Source: Oscillospiraceae bacterium
GTDB lineage: Bacteria > Bacillota > Clostridia > Oscillospirales > Ruminococcaceae
DNA length: 64,000 bases
Direction: 5' to 3'
Assembly: GCA_017541275.1 (NCBI GenBank)
Contig: JAFXZM010000051.1
Location: forward strand, 1 to 64,000
The notes below the pieces were generated by a model, which was given only the letters and a program-made list of their open reading frames with translations, had not been told where the DNA came from and did not search any database. A program made the position numbers and the translations under genes. Shown here piece after piece: positions 34,206 through 47,588 of this stretch; the stretch's first letter is position 1, and every line of letters begins with the position of its first letter.

Positions 34206-34804
34206 GACCCCGCGACCAGATAATCCGCACCCGCCTCCCGGCACTGCGCCGACGTTATCTCATTGATGCCGCCGTCCACTTCGATATGTGCGGTTATGCC
34301 CGCATCAGCGAACATTTCCCGCAGCCGGCGGATTTTCGGCAGGACACCGGGAATGAACGACTGCCCGCCGAGCCCCGGCTGCACGGTCATCAGCAGGACA
34401 AAGTCCTCCGGGCGCAGCAGCGGGAGCAGGGGCTGAAGCAGGGTCAGCGGCGTATCAGGTGAAACGGCAATGCCGGCGGGAATACCGGACTGCTGCACAG
34501 CGCGGAGCGTCTGAGCCGGATCGGAGCTGCTCTCGATATGGAAAGAGAGCAGATCAGCACCCGCACGGATAAAACGCTCAACGAACCGCAGCGGATCCTG
34601 AATCATCAAATGTACATCAATCGGGAGCTTCGTACATGGCCTGAGCCGTTCCAGCACCGGCAGGCCGAAGGAGAGATTATCAACAAAGCAGCCGTCCATG
34701 ACATCATAGTGCAGTGCATCTGCGCCGGAACGCCGGACGGTCTCCGCGACATCGGCAAGATGCGCCAGATCGCCGTTCAGAATGGATGCTGAGATCAGAG
34801 CCAT
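34148..34804 (-). CDS. rpe: Ribulose-phosphate 3-epimerase
   Basis: 218 residues, normal length. It interconverts ribulose 5-phosphate and xylulose 5-phosphate in the pentose phosphate pathway. Family motifs are all present: ISASILNGDLAHL, the metal/catalytic blocks HYDVMDGCFVDN and PIDVHLMIQDP, MTVQPGLGGQSF, and the second catalytic aspartate in EVDGGIN. It ends inside the convergent MecA-like gene (58-base overlap). The usual clostridial context (rsgA, stk1, prpC) is not present here. Confidence 0.95.
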   Translation of the reverse strand: MALISASILNGDLAHLADVAETVRRSGADALHYDVMDGCFVDNLSFGLPVLERLRPCTKLPIDVHLMIQDPLRFVERFIRAGADLLSFHIESSSDPAQTLRAVQQSGIPAGIAVSPDTPLTLLQPLLPLLRPEDFVLLMTVQPGLGGQSFIPGVLPKIRRLREMFADAGITAHIEVDGGINEITSAQCREAGADYLVAGSYLLGSASPAEAVRLLRGL

Positions 34805-34938
34805 AGCAGAACCTCCCGTTCAACATGATTTCATACAGATTTATTATATCGCAAAATCGGCTATTCGTCAAGCGCTCCGGCGGATTCCGGCAAAAACAGC
34901 CTGAATTCGTCGGAGCGCTGAAAAGCATTCGCATCCTC

Positions 34939-34967
34939 TTGACAAACCTGTGGAAATCGTGTATATT
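34939..34967 (+). promoter_or_regulatory. Rightward promoter, probably of the small membrane protein gene
   Basis: TTGACA (34939-34944), 17-base spacer, TATATT (34962-34967). The first convincing rightward gene starts at 35203, so the leader would be about 230 bases and would run antisense through the small leftward gene at 34969-35139. Confidence 0.65.
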
Positions 34968-34968
34968 A

Positions 34969-35139
34969 CTATTGGATGACAGCCGGCGCACTGCCGTTTG
35001 CAGACTGAGAGCCCGGCCGCCAGACAGAAACCGTCTCATCGGCTTCGGGGTCAGTGCGGGGCATGGCCGGCGGCTGACCGATCCGGTGCAGCGGGTCATA
35101 GATTTTCACATCTCTGTCGGATGCATCATTTTGTTTCAT
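34969..35139 (-). CDS. Small hypothetical protein, 56 residues
   Basis: Read leftward from an ATG at 35139 with a good AGGAG ribosome site 7 bases before it. The product is polar, without a membrane helix or cysteine, and rich in Pro, Asp, Ser and Ala; it begins MKQNDASDRDVKIYDP. No family was recognised. In favour: the ribosome site and start. Against: no strong leftward promoter, and a rightward promoter lies just beyond its stop. It may be a real small protein or chance. Confidence 0.4.
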   Translation of the reverse strand: MKQNDASDRDVKIYDPLHRIGQPPAMPRTDPEADETVSVWRPGSQSANGSAPAVIQ

Positions 35140-35202
35140 AATACCGCTCCTTTCTGTATATGCATAGTATGCCGCAGAAGGCGCGTAATAAACGGAGGAA
35201 AT

Positions 35203-35733
35203 ATGCCGCATTTCTGGAAATCCTGCGGAACGGTTCTGATCTGGATACTGATTTCTGAGCTGCTCTGCCTTGTCGTCGCGTTCTCATTTGCGATCATGTC
35301 CGCAAAATGGATCCGCTGGCTCAGTCTGCTCTGCGGAGTAACCGCGCACTGCCTGCTGATGGGGAACTGTGCGCAGAAGATTTCCGCGCAGGACGCCGCA
35401 CATTACCGGCTCACCGGCGAACGCACCGGACAGATGAAGCCGCTGCTGCTGGCGGTCTGCGGCCTGATTCCCGGCGCACTGACCTGGCTGCTGCTGCCGC
35501 TGAACCCGCACAGCGTACTGACGATGAACCTGTTTCCGCTGCTGAATGCGCCGTATATCCAGATATACCGGCTGATTGTTCAGGGTGAGGAGACCTATGC
35601 AGCACTTTCCGTGCTGCGCCGGATGCTCATGGCGGCACCGACACTCGTGACCGGCGCGGCAATCTGGGTCGGCTATCAGCTTGCCTACATTCCTTCGCTT
35701 GCAAAAATGGATGCCAGCAGTCCCCGCTCATAA
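35203..35733 (+). CDS. Small polytopic membrane protein of unknown function
   Basis: 176 residues with four predicted membrane helices (about 8-28, 32-52, 83-103, 145-165). The ATG at 35203 has a GGAGG site 5 bases away; the longer open frame upstream crosses the promoter and is not coding. No family was recognised. It lies between rpe and the polysaccharide deacetylase gene, same strand as the latter and 75 bases upstream of it. Confidence 0.7.
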   Translation: MPHFWKSCGTVLIWILISELLCLVVAFSFAIMSAKWIRWLSLLCGVTAHCLLMGNCAQKISAQDAAHYRLTGERTGQMKPLLLAVCGLIPGALTWLLLPLNPHSVLTMNLFPLLNAPYIQIYRLIVQGEETYAALSVLRRMLMAAPTLVTGAAIWVGYQLAYIPSLAKMDASSPRS

Positions 35734-35743
35734 TCGCGCCGCA

Positions 35744-35798
35744 TTTGCATAAGCTGATTTTGCGGAATCTGGATTGTTCCGCAAAACGGAAATGCAAA
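35744..35798 (+). promoter_or_regulatory. Nested hairpin before the deacetylase gene
   Basis: TTTTGCGGAA (35758-35767) pairs with TTCCGCAAAA (35777-35786), and outside it TTTGCAT (35744-35750) pairs with ATGCAAA (35792-35798). The outer right arm overlaps the AAAGGAG ribosome site of the next gene, so folding could hide the site. The inner hairpin may also end the upstream transcript. Confidence 0.45.
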
Positions 35799-35808
35799 GG
35801 AGAATAAA

Positions 35809-36534
35809 ATGAAAAGACTCGTATCTGCGTTATGTCTGCTGCTTTCGGTCTGTGTTCTTCCGCAGACGCAGGCCGCGGCGCAGGGTTACGGGCAGGGCAA
35901 AGCGGTCGATTCGCTGAACCGCCCGACGGGCGCAGTGGAATTTCAGGCGGAATACGCCGACTTCGGCGCCTGCGCACTGACCGACGATCCGCAGCAGATC
36001 ATTCTGACATTCGATCAGGGCTATGAAAACGGCTATACGGCCGGCATTCTGGATACCCTGAAGGAAAAGGGCGCAACTGCGATCTTTTTCCTGACCGGAG
36101 ACTATGCAAAAAAGGAGCCGGAGCTGGTGCGCCGCATGATTGCAGAGGGACATGTGCTCGGCAATCACGGCATGACGCATGCAGCGATCCCGACGCTGAC
36201 TGACGATGCGCTGGAGGAGGAGGTCATGAGCCTGCACCGGTATGTGCTGGAGCACTACGACTATGAGATGCAGTATTTCCGGCCGCCCTGCGGGGAATAT
36301 GACCTGCTGTCGCTGGAAAAGGTGCATTCGATGGGCTACCGCACGCTGTTCTGGAGCATGGCGCATGTAGACTGGAAAACAGACGACCAGCCTGATCCGC
36401 AGGCAGCGCTGGCGAAGCTGACCGCCGATGCACACGGCGGCGCGATCTGTCTGCTGCATTCGGTCTCCGCGACCAATGCACAGATCCTCGGCGATCTGAT
36501 CGACGCATTCCGCGCCAAAGGCTACAAAGTATAA
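35809..36534 (+). CDS. Polysaccharide deacetylase, PdaA-like
   Basis: 241 residues. A signal peptide (cleavage near residue 23) is followed by a NodB-type deacetylase domain with TFDQGYENG (metal-binding Asp) and HGMTH (the two metal histidines, HxxxH spacing), then RPPCGEYD. A late block ICLLHS completes the active site. The pattern and length match the PdaA family, which removes the acetyl group from N-acetylmuramic acid on the way to spore-cortex muramic-delta-lactam. Together with the SpoIIQ-like protein at 60 kb, this hints at sporulation genes in the genome. Confidence 0.85.
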   Translation: MKRLVSALCLLLSVCVLPQTQAAAQGYGQGKAVDSLNRPTGAVEFQAEYADFGACALTDDPQQIILTFDQGYENGYTAGILDTLKEKGATAIFFLTGDYAKKEPELVRRMIAEGHVLGNHGMTHAAIPTLTDDALEEEVMSLHRYVLEHYDYEMQYFRPPCGEYDLLSLEKVHSMGYRTLFWSMAHVDWKTDDQPDPQAALAKLTADAHGGAICLLHSVSATNAQILGDLIDAFRAKGYKV

Positions 36535-36599
36535 AAAACGGGCTCCGCCCAAACCGCCAAAGGTTTCAGCCTTTGCATGCGGTTTGGAGCGGAGCTCCA
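36533..36599 (-). terminator. Large hairpin terminator between convergent genes
   Basis: CTCCGC, CCAAACCGC and CAAAGG pair in order with their complements across a 6-base loop (36541-36599), with two small bulges. On the minus strand the stem is followed by a TTTTTT run, so it mainly serves the leftward zinc-ribbon gene. Confidence 0.8.
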
Positions 36600-36625
36600 T
36601 TATTCTGTCATCGCATTACGATGCC

Positions 36626-37900
36626 TTAATTGCTTTTCTGCCGCGCAGTCCGTTCCGTTTTCTTATACAGATAACGGTCGTTCTGCTGCGCCAGATGGAA
36701 GCTGTCCTGTTTCACGTAATTTCTGGCAGAATCCTCTTTATGTACGGATTTGAGCTGCGACCAGAGAATACCGAGCACAATACCGCCGGCAAGCAGTGCA
36801 GCAATAATCGGAACCAGAAGATTCTCACTGTTGATGAACCAGCCGATCAGGCCGCCAACCACTGCTCCGATCAGGAAGAACAGAACTGCCTTCATCTTGT
36901 CCGCAGGCAGGTCGCCGACGAATTTGCCGGACTGTCCGTTCATAGCGAACACAAACTTTTTGTCATTCCAAGAGGTATTGAGCAGCCAGACGGGATACAG
37001 CGCATAATGCGTTTCGCCCTTCTGAAGATTGATATTCTCGTTCTCGATCTCAACGGTATTATAACCCTTGACTGTATCCCGGAATGAATCGCGGGTACCC
37101 TGACGGATGCGGTCGGTTGCTCTGACAGAGCTGGCCTCCGCGTCGATATCATACTTATCCGCGAGATAGCCGGAAAGATAAGCCGTCTGGAAATTCACGG
37201 CCTTAGAAAAATCGAAGGGCTCCAGCGATTCCATGAGCGTATCGTCCATTTTTTCCGAGCCGTCAACCGGCACATGCTCAAAGCCGACCTGTCCTGCGCG
37301 ATAGCAATTATAGTAGCTTGTCTCGACATAGCTGTAATTGCTGTCGCTCCAGCGGCGCACCTTCGTCGATTTGAACTGGATCTGCGCATCCACATCCGCT
37401 TCATACAGCCACACCGGAACGTAAACGCCTTTGATCTCGTCAATATGGTTCTGGCTCTTGAACACCTTGGGCAGCAGCGGCTTGCCCTCCATATGCTTCA
37501 TCAGCGATTTTTTCGCCGCCTCTTTATCGAGCTGGAACGGAATGACAAAATCGGGCTTCAGGTCACCTGCGAGCTGACCCATCATAATGACAGGCGCATC
37601 GCAGTAGGGGCACTGAGAGGCGGCCGTCGAGCCGTCCGCAATGACCTCGCCGCCGCAGGACTGACATTTATAAACGCGCATGCCCTCCGCTTCACCGGGC
37701 TCCCAATCGGCACCCGCATCGTTATCCCAGTTCATCTCGCCCTCGCCGGCGGCCTGCTGATTCAGCACCTCATCATAGGCCTGAAGGGAAGCGACATCGA
37801 ATTCCGAATCACAGTAGGGGCATTTCATCTGCTGTGATGTACTGTCGAACTCAATTTTCGCGCCGCAGCTCGGGCATTTATATCCAAGTAAATCTGCCAT
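36626..37900 (-). CDS. Zinc-ribbon membrane protein (YdjG-like)
   Basis: 424 residues. Two zinc ribbons lie at the N terminus: CPSCGAKIEF..CPYCDSEF at about residues 9-33 and CQSCGGEV..CPYCDAPV at about 79-102. A long beta-rich domain with repeated aromatic patterns follows, and two membrane helices stand near the C terminus (about 340-385). The arrangement and the adjacent SPFH gene match the YdjG/YdjI proteins that accompany the phage-shock-like membrane-stress response in Bacillus. It probably works at the inner membrane with the SPFH protein. No PspA gene is in the window. Confidence 0.75.
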   Translation of the reverse strand: MADLLGYKCPSCGAKIEFDSTSQQMKCPYCDSEFDVASLQAYDEVLNQQAAGEGEMNWDNDAGADWEPGEAEGMRVYKCQSCGGEVIADGSTAASQCPYCDAPVIMMGQLAGDLKPDFVIPFQLDKEAAKKSLMKHMEGKPLLPKVFKSQNHIDEIKGVYVPVWLYEADVDAQIQFKSTKVRRWSDSNYSYVETSYYNCYRAGQVGFEHVPVDGSEKMDDTLMESLEPFDFSKAVNFQTAYLSGYLADKYDIDAEASSVRATDRIRQGTRDSFRDTVKGYNTVEIENENINLQKGETHYALYPVWLLNTSWNDKKFVFAMNGQSGKFVGDLPADKMKAVLFFLIGAVVGGLIGWFINSENLLVPIIAALLAGGIVLGILWSQLKSVHKEDSARNYVKQDSFHLAQQNDRYLYKKTERTARQKSN

Positions 37901-38035
37901 GCTTTCTTCTCCTGATTATTTTATCAGACAAAGGCCGGGAGACCGGCGTATGAGGATACAGCGCACTGATTGCCCTGCGCCTCACGCATGCAGCCTCCCG
38001 ACCTGATATATCTGTATCTGTTTGCTTCTTACGGA

Positions 38036-39382
38036 TTACTGAGCGTCGTTCTCATCAAAGACATCGCCGCACTCCGGGCAGAACTTCGGCGGATTCTTCG
38101 GATCCTCCGGAACCCAGCCGCACTTGTCGCACTTATAGAGCGGAGCATCTGCGGGCTTCTTGCTGCCGCAGTTCATGCAGAACTTGCCCTGATTGACGGT
38201 ACCGCAGGAGCAGGTCCAGCCTGCTGCCGGAGCGGGCTTGGGGCTGCCGCAGCCGGTGCAGAACTTGCCGGTATTGACCGCGCCGCAGGAGCAGGTCCAC
38301 GAATCCGCAGCCGGAGCAGCGGCGGGAGCCGGAGCAGGTGCGGGTGCGGGAGCGGGAGCCGGAGCAGCCTGCTGCTGCTGCTGACCCATTGCAAAGAGCT
38401 GGCCGGCATTGATGCCGCCTGCGTTCTGAGCCATGCCCATGCCCATAAATGCGTTCATAGCGCCGTTTGTATTCTTCGCAGCATCCTGCATTGCCTGAGC
38501 CTGTGCAGTGACCATGGTTGCAGCCGCCATATTCGGATTGCGGTTGATCGCAGCGCGCTGTGCCTGCTTAATCATATCCTCGTCTTCCTTCGGAATGGTG
38601 ACGGAATTGATTGTGATCTTGGAGAGCTTGAGGCCGCGGTTTGCGAGCCACTCCTCCTTCAGCACTTCGTTCATGGCATCCTTCAGCTCGCCGGTGTGGC
38701 CGGGCAGTGCGCTGTAGCGGATGCCGAGCTCAGAGATTTTCGCGAACGCCGGCTGAAGTGCATCGAGGAACTCACTCTTCATCATCTGCTGGAGCTCGCT
38801 CTCGCTGAAGCGGAACTCTTCAGCGACATTGCCTGCGACCTTGCTGTAGAACAGGATCGGGTCATCGACGGTGAACTGATACATACCGTTGCAGCGAACA
38901 GCAACGTCGATATCCAGACCGATATTGTTATCGACAATACGGAACGGCACAGGGTTCTGTGTACCGAACTTATTGCCCATGATATCCTTGGTATTGAAAT
39001 AGTAAACGCGCTGATCCTTGCCGGTGTCGCCGCCGCGTGCAAAACGTCTGCCGAAGGTTTTGAAGCTCTCGATGATGCCCTTGCCGAGCTTACCGGAGAA
39101 GATGCTGGGCTCAGAACCGATATCGTATGTATACTCGCCCGGCTCTGCGCAGACCTCCATGATGCGGCCCTGCTCCACGATAATCATGCACTGGCCGTCC
39201 GCGACCACAACGCCGGAGCCGTTTGTGATGATATTATCATCGCCCTTGTTGTTGCCCTTGGTACGCTTGTGGCCCTTCACCATCAGAACGTCGCTCGGAA
39301 TCGACTCACAATAGAAGAATTCGAGCCACTGATCCTTCAGTGTGCTGCCTGCTGCGCCCAATAATGCACTGATAAGTCCCAT
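38036..39382 (-). CDS. SPFH-domain protein with C-terminal zinc ribbons (YdjI-like)
   Basis: 448 residues. The N-terminal ~300 residues fit the SPFH/virion-core-like family (EYTYDIGSEPSIF, the VRCNGMYQFTVDDPILFY block, a long central helix). A Gln run and an Ala-Pro repeat link it to three zinc-ribbon segments near the C terminus (CSCGAVNTGKFCTGCG, CSCGTVNQGKFCMNCG and CDKCGWVP..FCPECG). YdjI-type proteins form membrane-associated oligomers in envelope stress. The gene has its own promoter and lies 135 bases before the zinc-ribbon partner gene. Confidence 0.85.
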   Translation of the reverse strand: MGLISALLGAAGSTLKDQWLEFFYCESIPSDVLMVKGHKRTKGNNKGDDNIITNGSGVVVADGQCMIIVEQGRIMEVCAEPGEYTYDIGSEPSIFSGKLGKGIIESFKTFGRRFARGGDTGKDQRVYYFNTKDIMGNKFGTQNPVPFRIVDNNIGLDIDVAVRCNGMYQFTVDDPILFYSKVAGNVAEEFRFSESELQQMMKSEFLDALQPAFAKISELGIRYSALPGHTGELKDAMNEVLKEEWLANRGLKLSKITINSVTIPKEDEDMIKQAQRAAINRNPNMAAATMVTAQAQAMQDAAKNTNGAMNAFMGMGMAQNAGGINAGQLFAMGQQQQQAAPAPAPAPAPAPAPAAAPAADSWTCSCGAVNTGKFCTGCGSPKPAPAAGWTCSCGTVNQGKFCMNCGSKKPADAPLYKCDKCGWVPEDPKNPPKFCPECGDVFDENDAQ

Positions 39383-39479
39383 AGTAAAAACTCCTTTCGG
39401 TATCTGCGGCGGATCGCCGCAACGGATTATGGATTGCGCGTCCGTGTTTCCGGATAGTAGAATTACACGGTTCCATTAC

Positions 39480-39508
39480 ATTATATCATTTTTCGACGGG
39501 TTTTGCAA
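39480..39508 (-). promoter_or_regulatory. Promoter of the SPFH gene
   Basis: On the minus strand: TTGCAA (39508-39503), 17-base spacer, TATAAT with extended -10 TG (39485-39480). The remaining part of the 256-base gap to 39639 holds nothing recognised. Confidence 0.75.
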
Positions 39509-39638
39509 TCATTTTCAGGAAAAAACTCATTGTGCAGTCTGCACAAATAATAATCTTGTAAATTGTGACACCTGTTGAATCCATCGTGAAGCGTGCTGCA
39601 TGCAAGGGAAAGAAACGGCGCAGCAGGCGGACAAATCA

Positions 39639-40241
39639 TCACTCGTTCCTCAGCAGACCCTCCTCAGCGGCCCGGCGGATGATCTGTTCCGCGAGGGCGC
39701 CGATCTGCGCAGAGCCCTGACGGATCGGCAGCATTCTGCCTTCTGCCTGAGAGCGCTTTGTGCCGTGCTCCCGCCATGAGAGACCGCCCTTTTCGTAATT
39801 GAGCATCAGCGGCTGAATCCGGTCGAGCGCGGCAGCAAAGCGAGCCTCCGGAGTCGAACCGGCCTCAAAATCCTCCCAGAGCCGCCGGAAATACGCGCCC
39901 TGCTCCTCCGGCAGCAGCCCGAACAGCCTGTCAGCGGCCTTTTGCTCGCGGACAGCCTTTGTCGCATTTCCCGCAGCATCATAGGCATAGGTATCGCCGG
40001 CGTCGATCTCGACGACATCATGAATCAGCACTGTCGCCAGAACGGTTTTCAGATCGACCGGCTCATTTGCATACTCATGCAGCACAAGTGCGAGCATCGC
40101 CAGATGCCATGCGTGCTCGGCATCGTTCTCCTTCCGGTTTTCGTGCAGCACATAGGTCTGCCGGTAAATATTTTTCATTTTGTCCATTTCGAGCAGGAAT
40201 TCAAGCTGCGCCTGAAAGCGAGCGTTTCCGGTTTCGATCAT
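39639..40241 (-). CDS. HD-domain phosphohydrolase (5'-deoxynucleotidase-like)
   Basis: 200 residues. The metal-binding HD signature is split as usual: H in NDAEHAWHLA near residue 42, the HD pair in LIHDVVEID near 74, and a distal D in ALDRIQPLML. This is the YfbR/HDDC2 group, which dephosphorylates 5'-deoxyribonucleoside monophosphates. The start overlaps the stop of the reductase gene by four bases and has a GGAGGG site inside that gene, so the two are translated together. Confidence 0.85.
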   Translation of the reverse strand: MIETGNARFQAQLEFLLEMDKMKNIYRQTYVLHENRKENDAEHAWHLAMLALVLHEYANEPVDLKTVLATVLIHDVVEIDAGDTYAYDAAGNATKAVREQKAADRLFGLLPEEQGAYFRRLWEDFEAGSTPEARFAAALDRIQPLMLNYEKGGLSWREHGTKRSQAEGRMLPIRQGSAQIGALAEQIIRRAAEEGLLRNE

Positions 40242-40951
40242 AGATAGAACCCTCCGTTTACGGGCAGAATCTGCCCGGTGATAAAGCGCGCGCGGTCGGA
40301 GGCCAGAAAGGCGACGGCATCAGCGATATCGGCCGGCTGACCGATACAGCCCAGCGGTGTTTCTCCGGCGAGCGCCGCCATGGTATCGGCATCATGCCCC
40401 GCATTCATATCGGTGTCGATCACGCCGGGCGACACGCAGTTGACGCGGATACCGCTGGGGCCGACCTCCTGTGCCAGCGCCTTTGTGAAGCCGATGACGG
40501 CAGCTTTGGCGGCGGAATAATGCACCTCACAGGCCGCGCCGCATTCGCCCCAGACCGAAGCGATATTGACGATGCAGCCGCGGTGCGCATGCAGCATATC
40601 GGGCAGGAGCCGTTTCGCGGTGTGCATGACGCCGCCGACATTCACGAGAAACAGCCGCATCGCATCCTGATCGGAAACCTCCTGAAACAGACCGTTCAGA
40701 GCGATTCCGGCGTTATTGACAAGCAGATCAACCCGACCGAGCTGTTCATGAATGCGTGCGGTCATGCGGTCGATCTGAGAGAAATCTCCGAGATCGGCCT
40801 GAACGGCTGTGCCGCCGATTTCAGCAGCCAGCGCCTCTGCCATTCCGGCAGCGCGGTGATAATGCACCAGCACCGTATAGCCATCCGCAGCCAGCCGTCT
40901 TGCGCATGCAGCACCGATGCCGCGGGAAGCGCCCGTCACAAGAGCGAGCAT
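40238..40951 (-). CDS. Short-chain dehydrogenase/reductase (FabG-like)
   Basis: 237 residues. The Rossmann cofactor motif TGASRGIG is at the N terminus, NNAGIA is in the middle, and the catalytic set shows Ser in IVNIASVWG, Tyr and Lys in YSAAK. The C-terminal VAFLASDRARFITGQILPVNGG is typical of 3-oxoacyl-ACP reductases. No fatty-acid genes are near and it is coupled to an HD hydrolase, so it may act on another substrate. The ATG at 40951 has a GGAGGTG site. Confidence 0.88.
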   Translation of the reverse strand: MLALVTGASRGIGAACARRLAADGYTVLVHYHRAAGMAEALAAEIGGTAVQADLGDFSQIDRMTARIHEQLGRVDLLVNNAGIALNGLFQEVSDQDAMRLFLVNVGGVMHTAKRLLPDMLHAHRGCIVNIASVWGECGAACEVHYSAAKAAVIGFTKALAQEVGPSGIRVNCVSPGVIDTDMNAGHDADTMAALAGETPLGCIGQPADIADAVAFLASDRARFITGQILPVNGGFYL

Positions 40952-40984
40952 ACAAAGCACCTCCGATTTCACAATGATATCCTA

Positions 40985-41013
40985 TTGCATTTTTCGCAAA
41001 CGTATGCTATAAT
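40985..41013 (+). promoter_or_regulatory. Promoter of the DUF896 gene
   Basis: TTGCAT (40985-40990), 17-base spacer, TATAAT (41008-41013). Confidence 0.8.
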
Positions 41014-41044
41014 AAGGGCAATACGCAGAAAGGATGAGAAAACA

Positions 41045-41260
41045 ATGGAACGAAAACTGATCGACCGCATCAACGAGCTTGCGCACAAGGCCAAGTCCGT
41101 CGGTCTGACAGAGGAAGAAAAGGCCGAGCGTGAGAAGCTGCGGAACGAATACCGAGCGGCATTCCGGGCGAGTCTGGTCGGCACGCTGGAGCACACAGTG
41201 ATTGTCAATGAGGAAGGCGAGGTCATCCGGCGGCTCTCCGATCATCACAAACCGGAATAG
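41045..41260 (+). CDS. DUF896 (YnzC-like) small protein
   Basis: 71 residues. The N-terminal helical part (DRINELAHKAKSVGLTEEEKAEREKLRNEYRAAFR, shown here only to Arg 41) is the DUF896 signature, and the tail ends basic. Bacillus YnzC lies with the SOS gene yneA, but the molecular role of the family is not settled. The ATG follows AAAGGATG, and a longer open frame upstream is an artefact of the antisense of the reductase gene. It has its own promoter and terminator. Confidence 0.9.
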   Translation: MERKLIDRINELAHKAKSVGLTEEEKAEREKLRNEYRAAFRASLVGTLEHTVIVNEEGEVIRRLSDHHKPE

Positions 41261-41267
41261 TAATATT

Positions 41268-41297
41268 ACGGCGGTTCAAAGATGAACCGCCGTTTTT
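41268..41297. terminator. Bidirectional terminator between DUF896 and the GtrA operon
   Basis: ACGGCGGTTCA (41268-41278) pairs perfectly with TGAACCGCCGT (41283-41293), followed by TTTTTG on the plus strand. Confidence 0.85.
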
Positions 41298-41298
41298 G

Positions 41299-46198
<4,900 letters not shown>

Positions 46199-46323
46199 TG
46201 CAAACTCCTTTTCCGGCTGACAGACCGGAAGATGTATATATATTATGCTGTCTCAGCAAACACACGGCGTACAGGCGATGCAGCCGAGGCCTGAATCCGT
46301 GCTTTTTCTGTCATCACCTGTTT

Positions 46324-46352
46324 ATTATAGCACATCTTTTTCTTTTTGTAAA
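46324..46352 (-). promoter_or_regulatory. Promoter of the glycan operon
   Basis: On the minus strand: TTTACA (46352-46347), 17-base spacer, TATAAT (46329-46324). Confidence 0.75.
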
Positions 46353-46402
46353 GTATATCGACTGAAATTTCATAGAAACTGAAAAATTCCCACAAAAACA
46401 AA

Positions 46403-46433
46403 GCGCCCCGCATCCGCAGAGGAAGCAGGGCGC
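46403..46433 (-). terminator. Terminator of the ABC/DUF5696 operon
   Basis: GCGCCCTGC and GCGGGGCGC pair (one G-T wobble); on the minus strand they are followed by TTTGTTTTT. Confidence 0.85.
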
Positions 46434-46449
46434 AGGGCTTGGCGTGTGC

Positions 46450-47574
46450 TCAGCCGACGAGGCCGGAGCGTTCGATGCCCTCGGTAAAGTGCTTTTGCAG
46501 GCACGCATACAGAATGAGCATCGGAGTAATGGAGATCAGGCAGGCCGCCTCAAACCAGACGATTTTCTCGCGGGCGCTGATATTGGCATTCGCGTTGTTA
46601 AAAATCTCGATATTGAGCAGGCCGTCGAGATTTTTGATCTGAAGCGAGATTGTGCGCTTGTTCCGGAAGAACGAGCTGGTGACATAAAAGTCATTCCAGT
46701 ACCAGACGATCGAAAAGAGGAATACGGTCAGGAAGGACGAGCCAGCGTTTGGGACCATGACCTTGATAAAAGTTTTGAACGGGCCGCAGCCGTCGAGGTA
46801 GGCGGCATCCTCCAGCTCCTTGGGCAGACCGCGGAAGAACTGACGGAAAATGAAGATCATCAGGCCGGCGCGGATGCCGTTCGCCATCAGGGCGGGCAGA
46901 TACATAACAAGGCTGTTGTCGATCAGGTTAAAGTTGCCGAACAGGAAATTGCGGAAGGTCATGTAGAGCGGAATCGAGATAATCTGAGTCGGAACGAGAA
47001 TCATCAGGATGACGATGCCGAACAGCAGATTTCTGCCCTTGAACTTAAACCGGGCAAAACCGTAGCCGGTGACAGCACAGGTCACGACCTGACAGATCGA
47101 GCAGCCGATATTGAGGAACAGGGTATTGACAAGGGGATTGTTGTCCATGAAGCCGGCGTTCAGCTTCATCGCATTGATCGTCTGCTTCATGATTTTGAAG
47201 GTCAGGTGCCGCGGAATCCAGATGACGGTCGGGTCATTCATATCCTGCCGTTCGCGGAAGCCGTAGCTGAGCATAAACAGCAGCGGCGTGAGGATGACGA
47301 ACGCGAGTCCGAACAGGATGAGGAACCGGAACACCGGCCATGTTTTCTCGAAGATGCGTTTTCTGCGGAGATAGGCGATTTCCTTTTTGCTCATGCTCTT
47401 CATGCGGATTCTCATGGCTTCCTTTTTGGACATGCCCTCGCCGACGTCATGCACCGCATGCTCCACCGGCTTTGCCGATTCGGGGATATACCCCTCCGGC
47501 AGCGTATGCGGCACAGAGCGCGATTCTGCTGACTGCACCGGCAGCTCAGGGGTTGTATTCTTTTCCAAATCCAT
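46450..47574 (-). CDS. Carbohydrate ABC transporter permease (MalG-type), second pair
   Basis: 374 residues from the ATG at 47574 (AAGGGGG site, 8-base spacing; the GTG at 47583 is too close to it). A cytoplasmic N-terminal tail of ~90 residues, longer than usual, contains a basic MSKKEAMRIRMKSMSKKE segment. Six membrane helices follow, with the EAA loop LPKELEDAAYLDGCGPFKTF that docks on an ATPase. It is the last gene of the operon. No ATP-binding subunit is encoded, so a shared MsmX-like ATPase elsewhere must be assumed. Confidence 0.88.
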   Translation of the reverse strand: MDLEKNTTPELPVQSAESRSVPHTLPEGYIPESAKPVEHAVHDVGEGMSKKEAMRIRMKSMSKKEIAYLRRKRIFEKTWPVFRFLILFGLAFVILTPLLFMLSYGFRERQDMNDPTVIWIPRHLTFKIMKQTINAMKLNAGFMDNNPLVNTLFLNIGCSICQVVTCAVTGYGFARFKFKGRNLLFGIVILMILVPTQIISIPLYMTFRNFLFGNFNLIDNSLVMYLPALMANGIRAGLMIFIFRQFFRGLPKELEDAAYLDGCGPFKTFIKVMVPNAGSSFLTVFLFSIVWYWNDFYVTSSFFRNKRTISLQIKNLDGLLNIEIFNNANANISAREKIVWFEAACLISITPMLILYACLQKHFTEGIERSGLVG

Positions 47575-47588
47575 TCTCTGCACCCCCT

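Noticed and set aside
37970..39364. Rightward 464-codon frame opposite the SPFH gene
   Set aside because: Antisense shadow; the SPFH protein is well supported with promoter and ribosome site.
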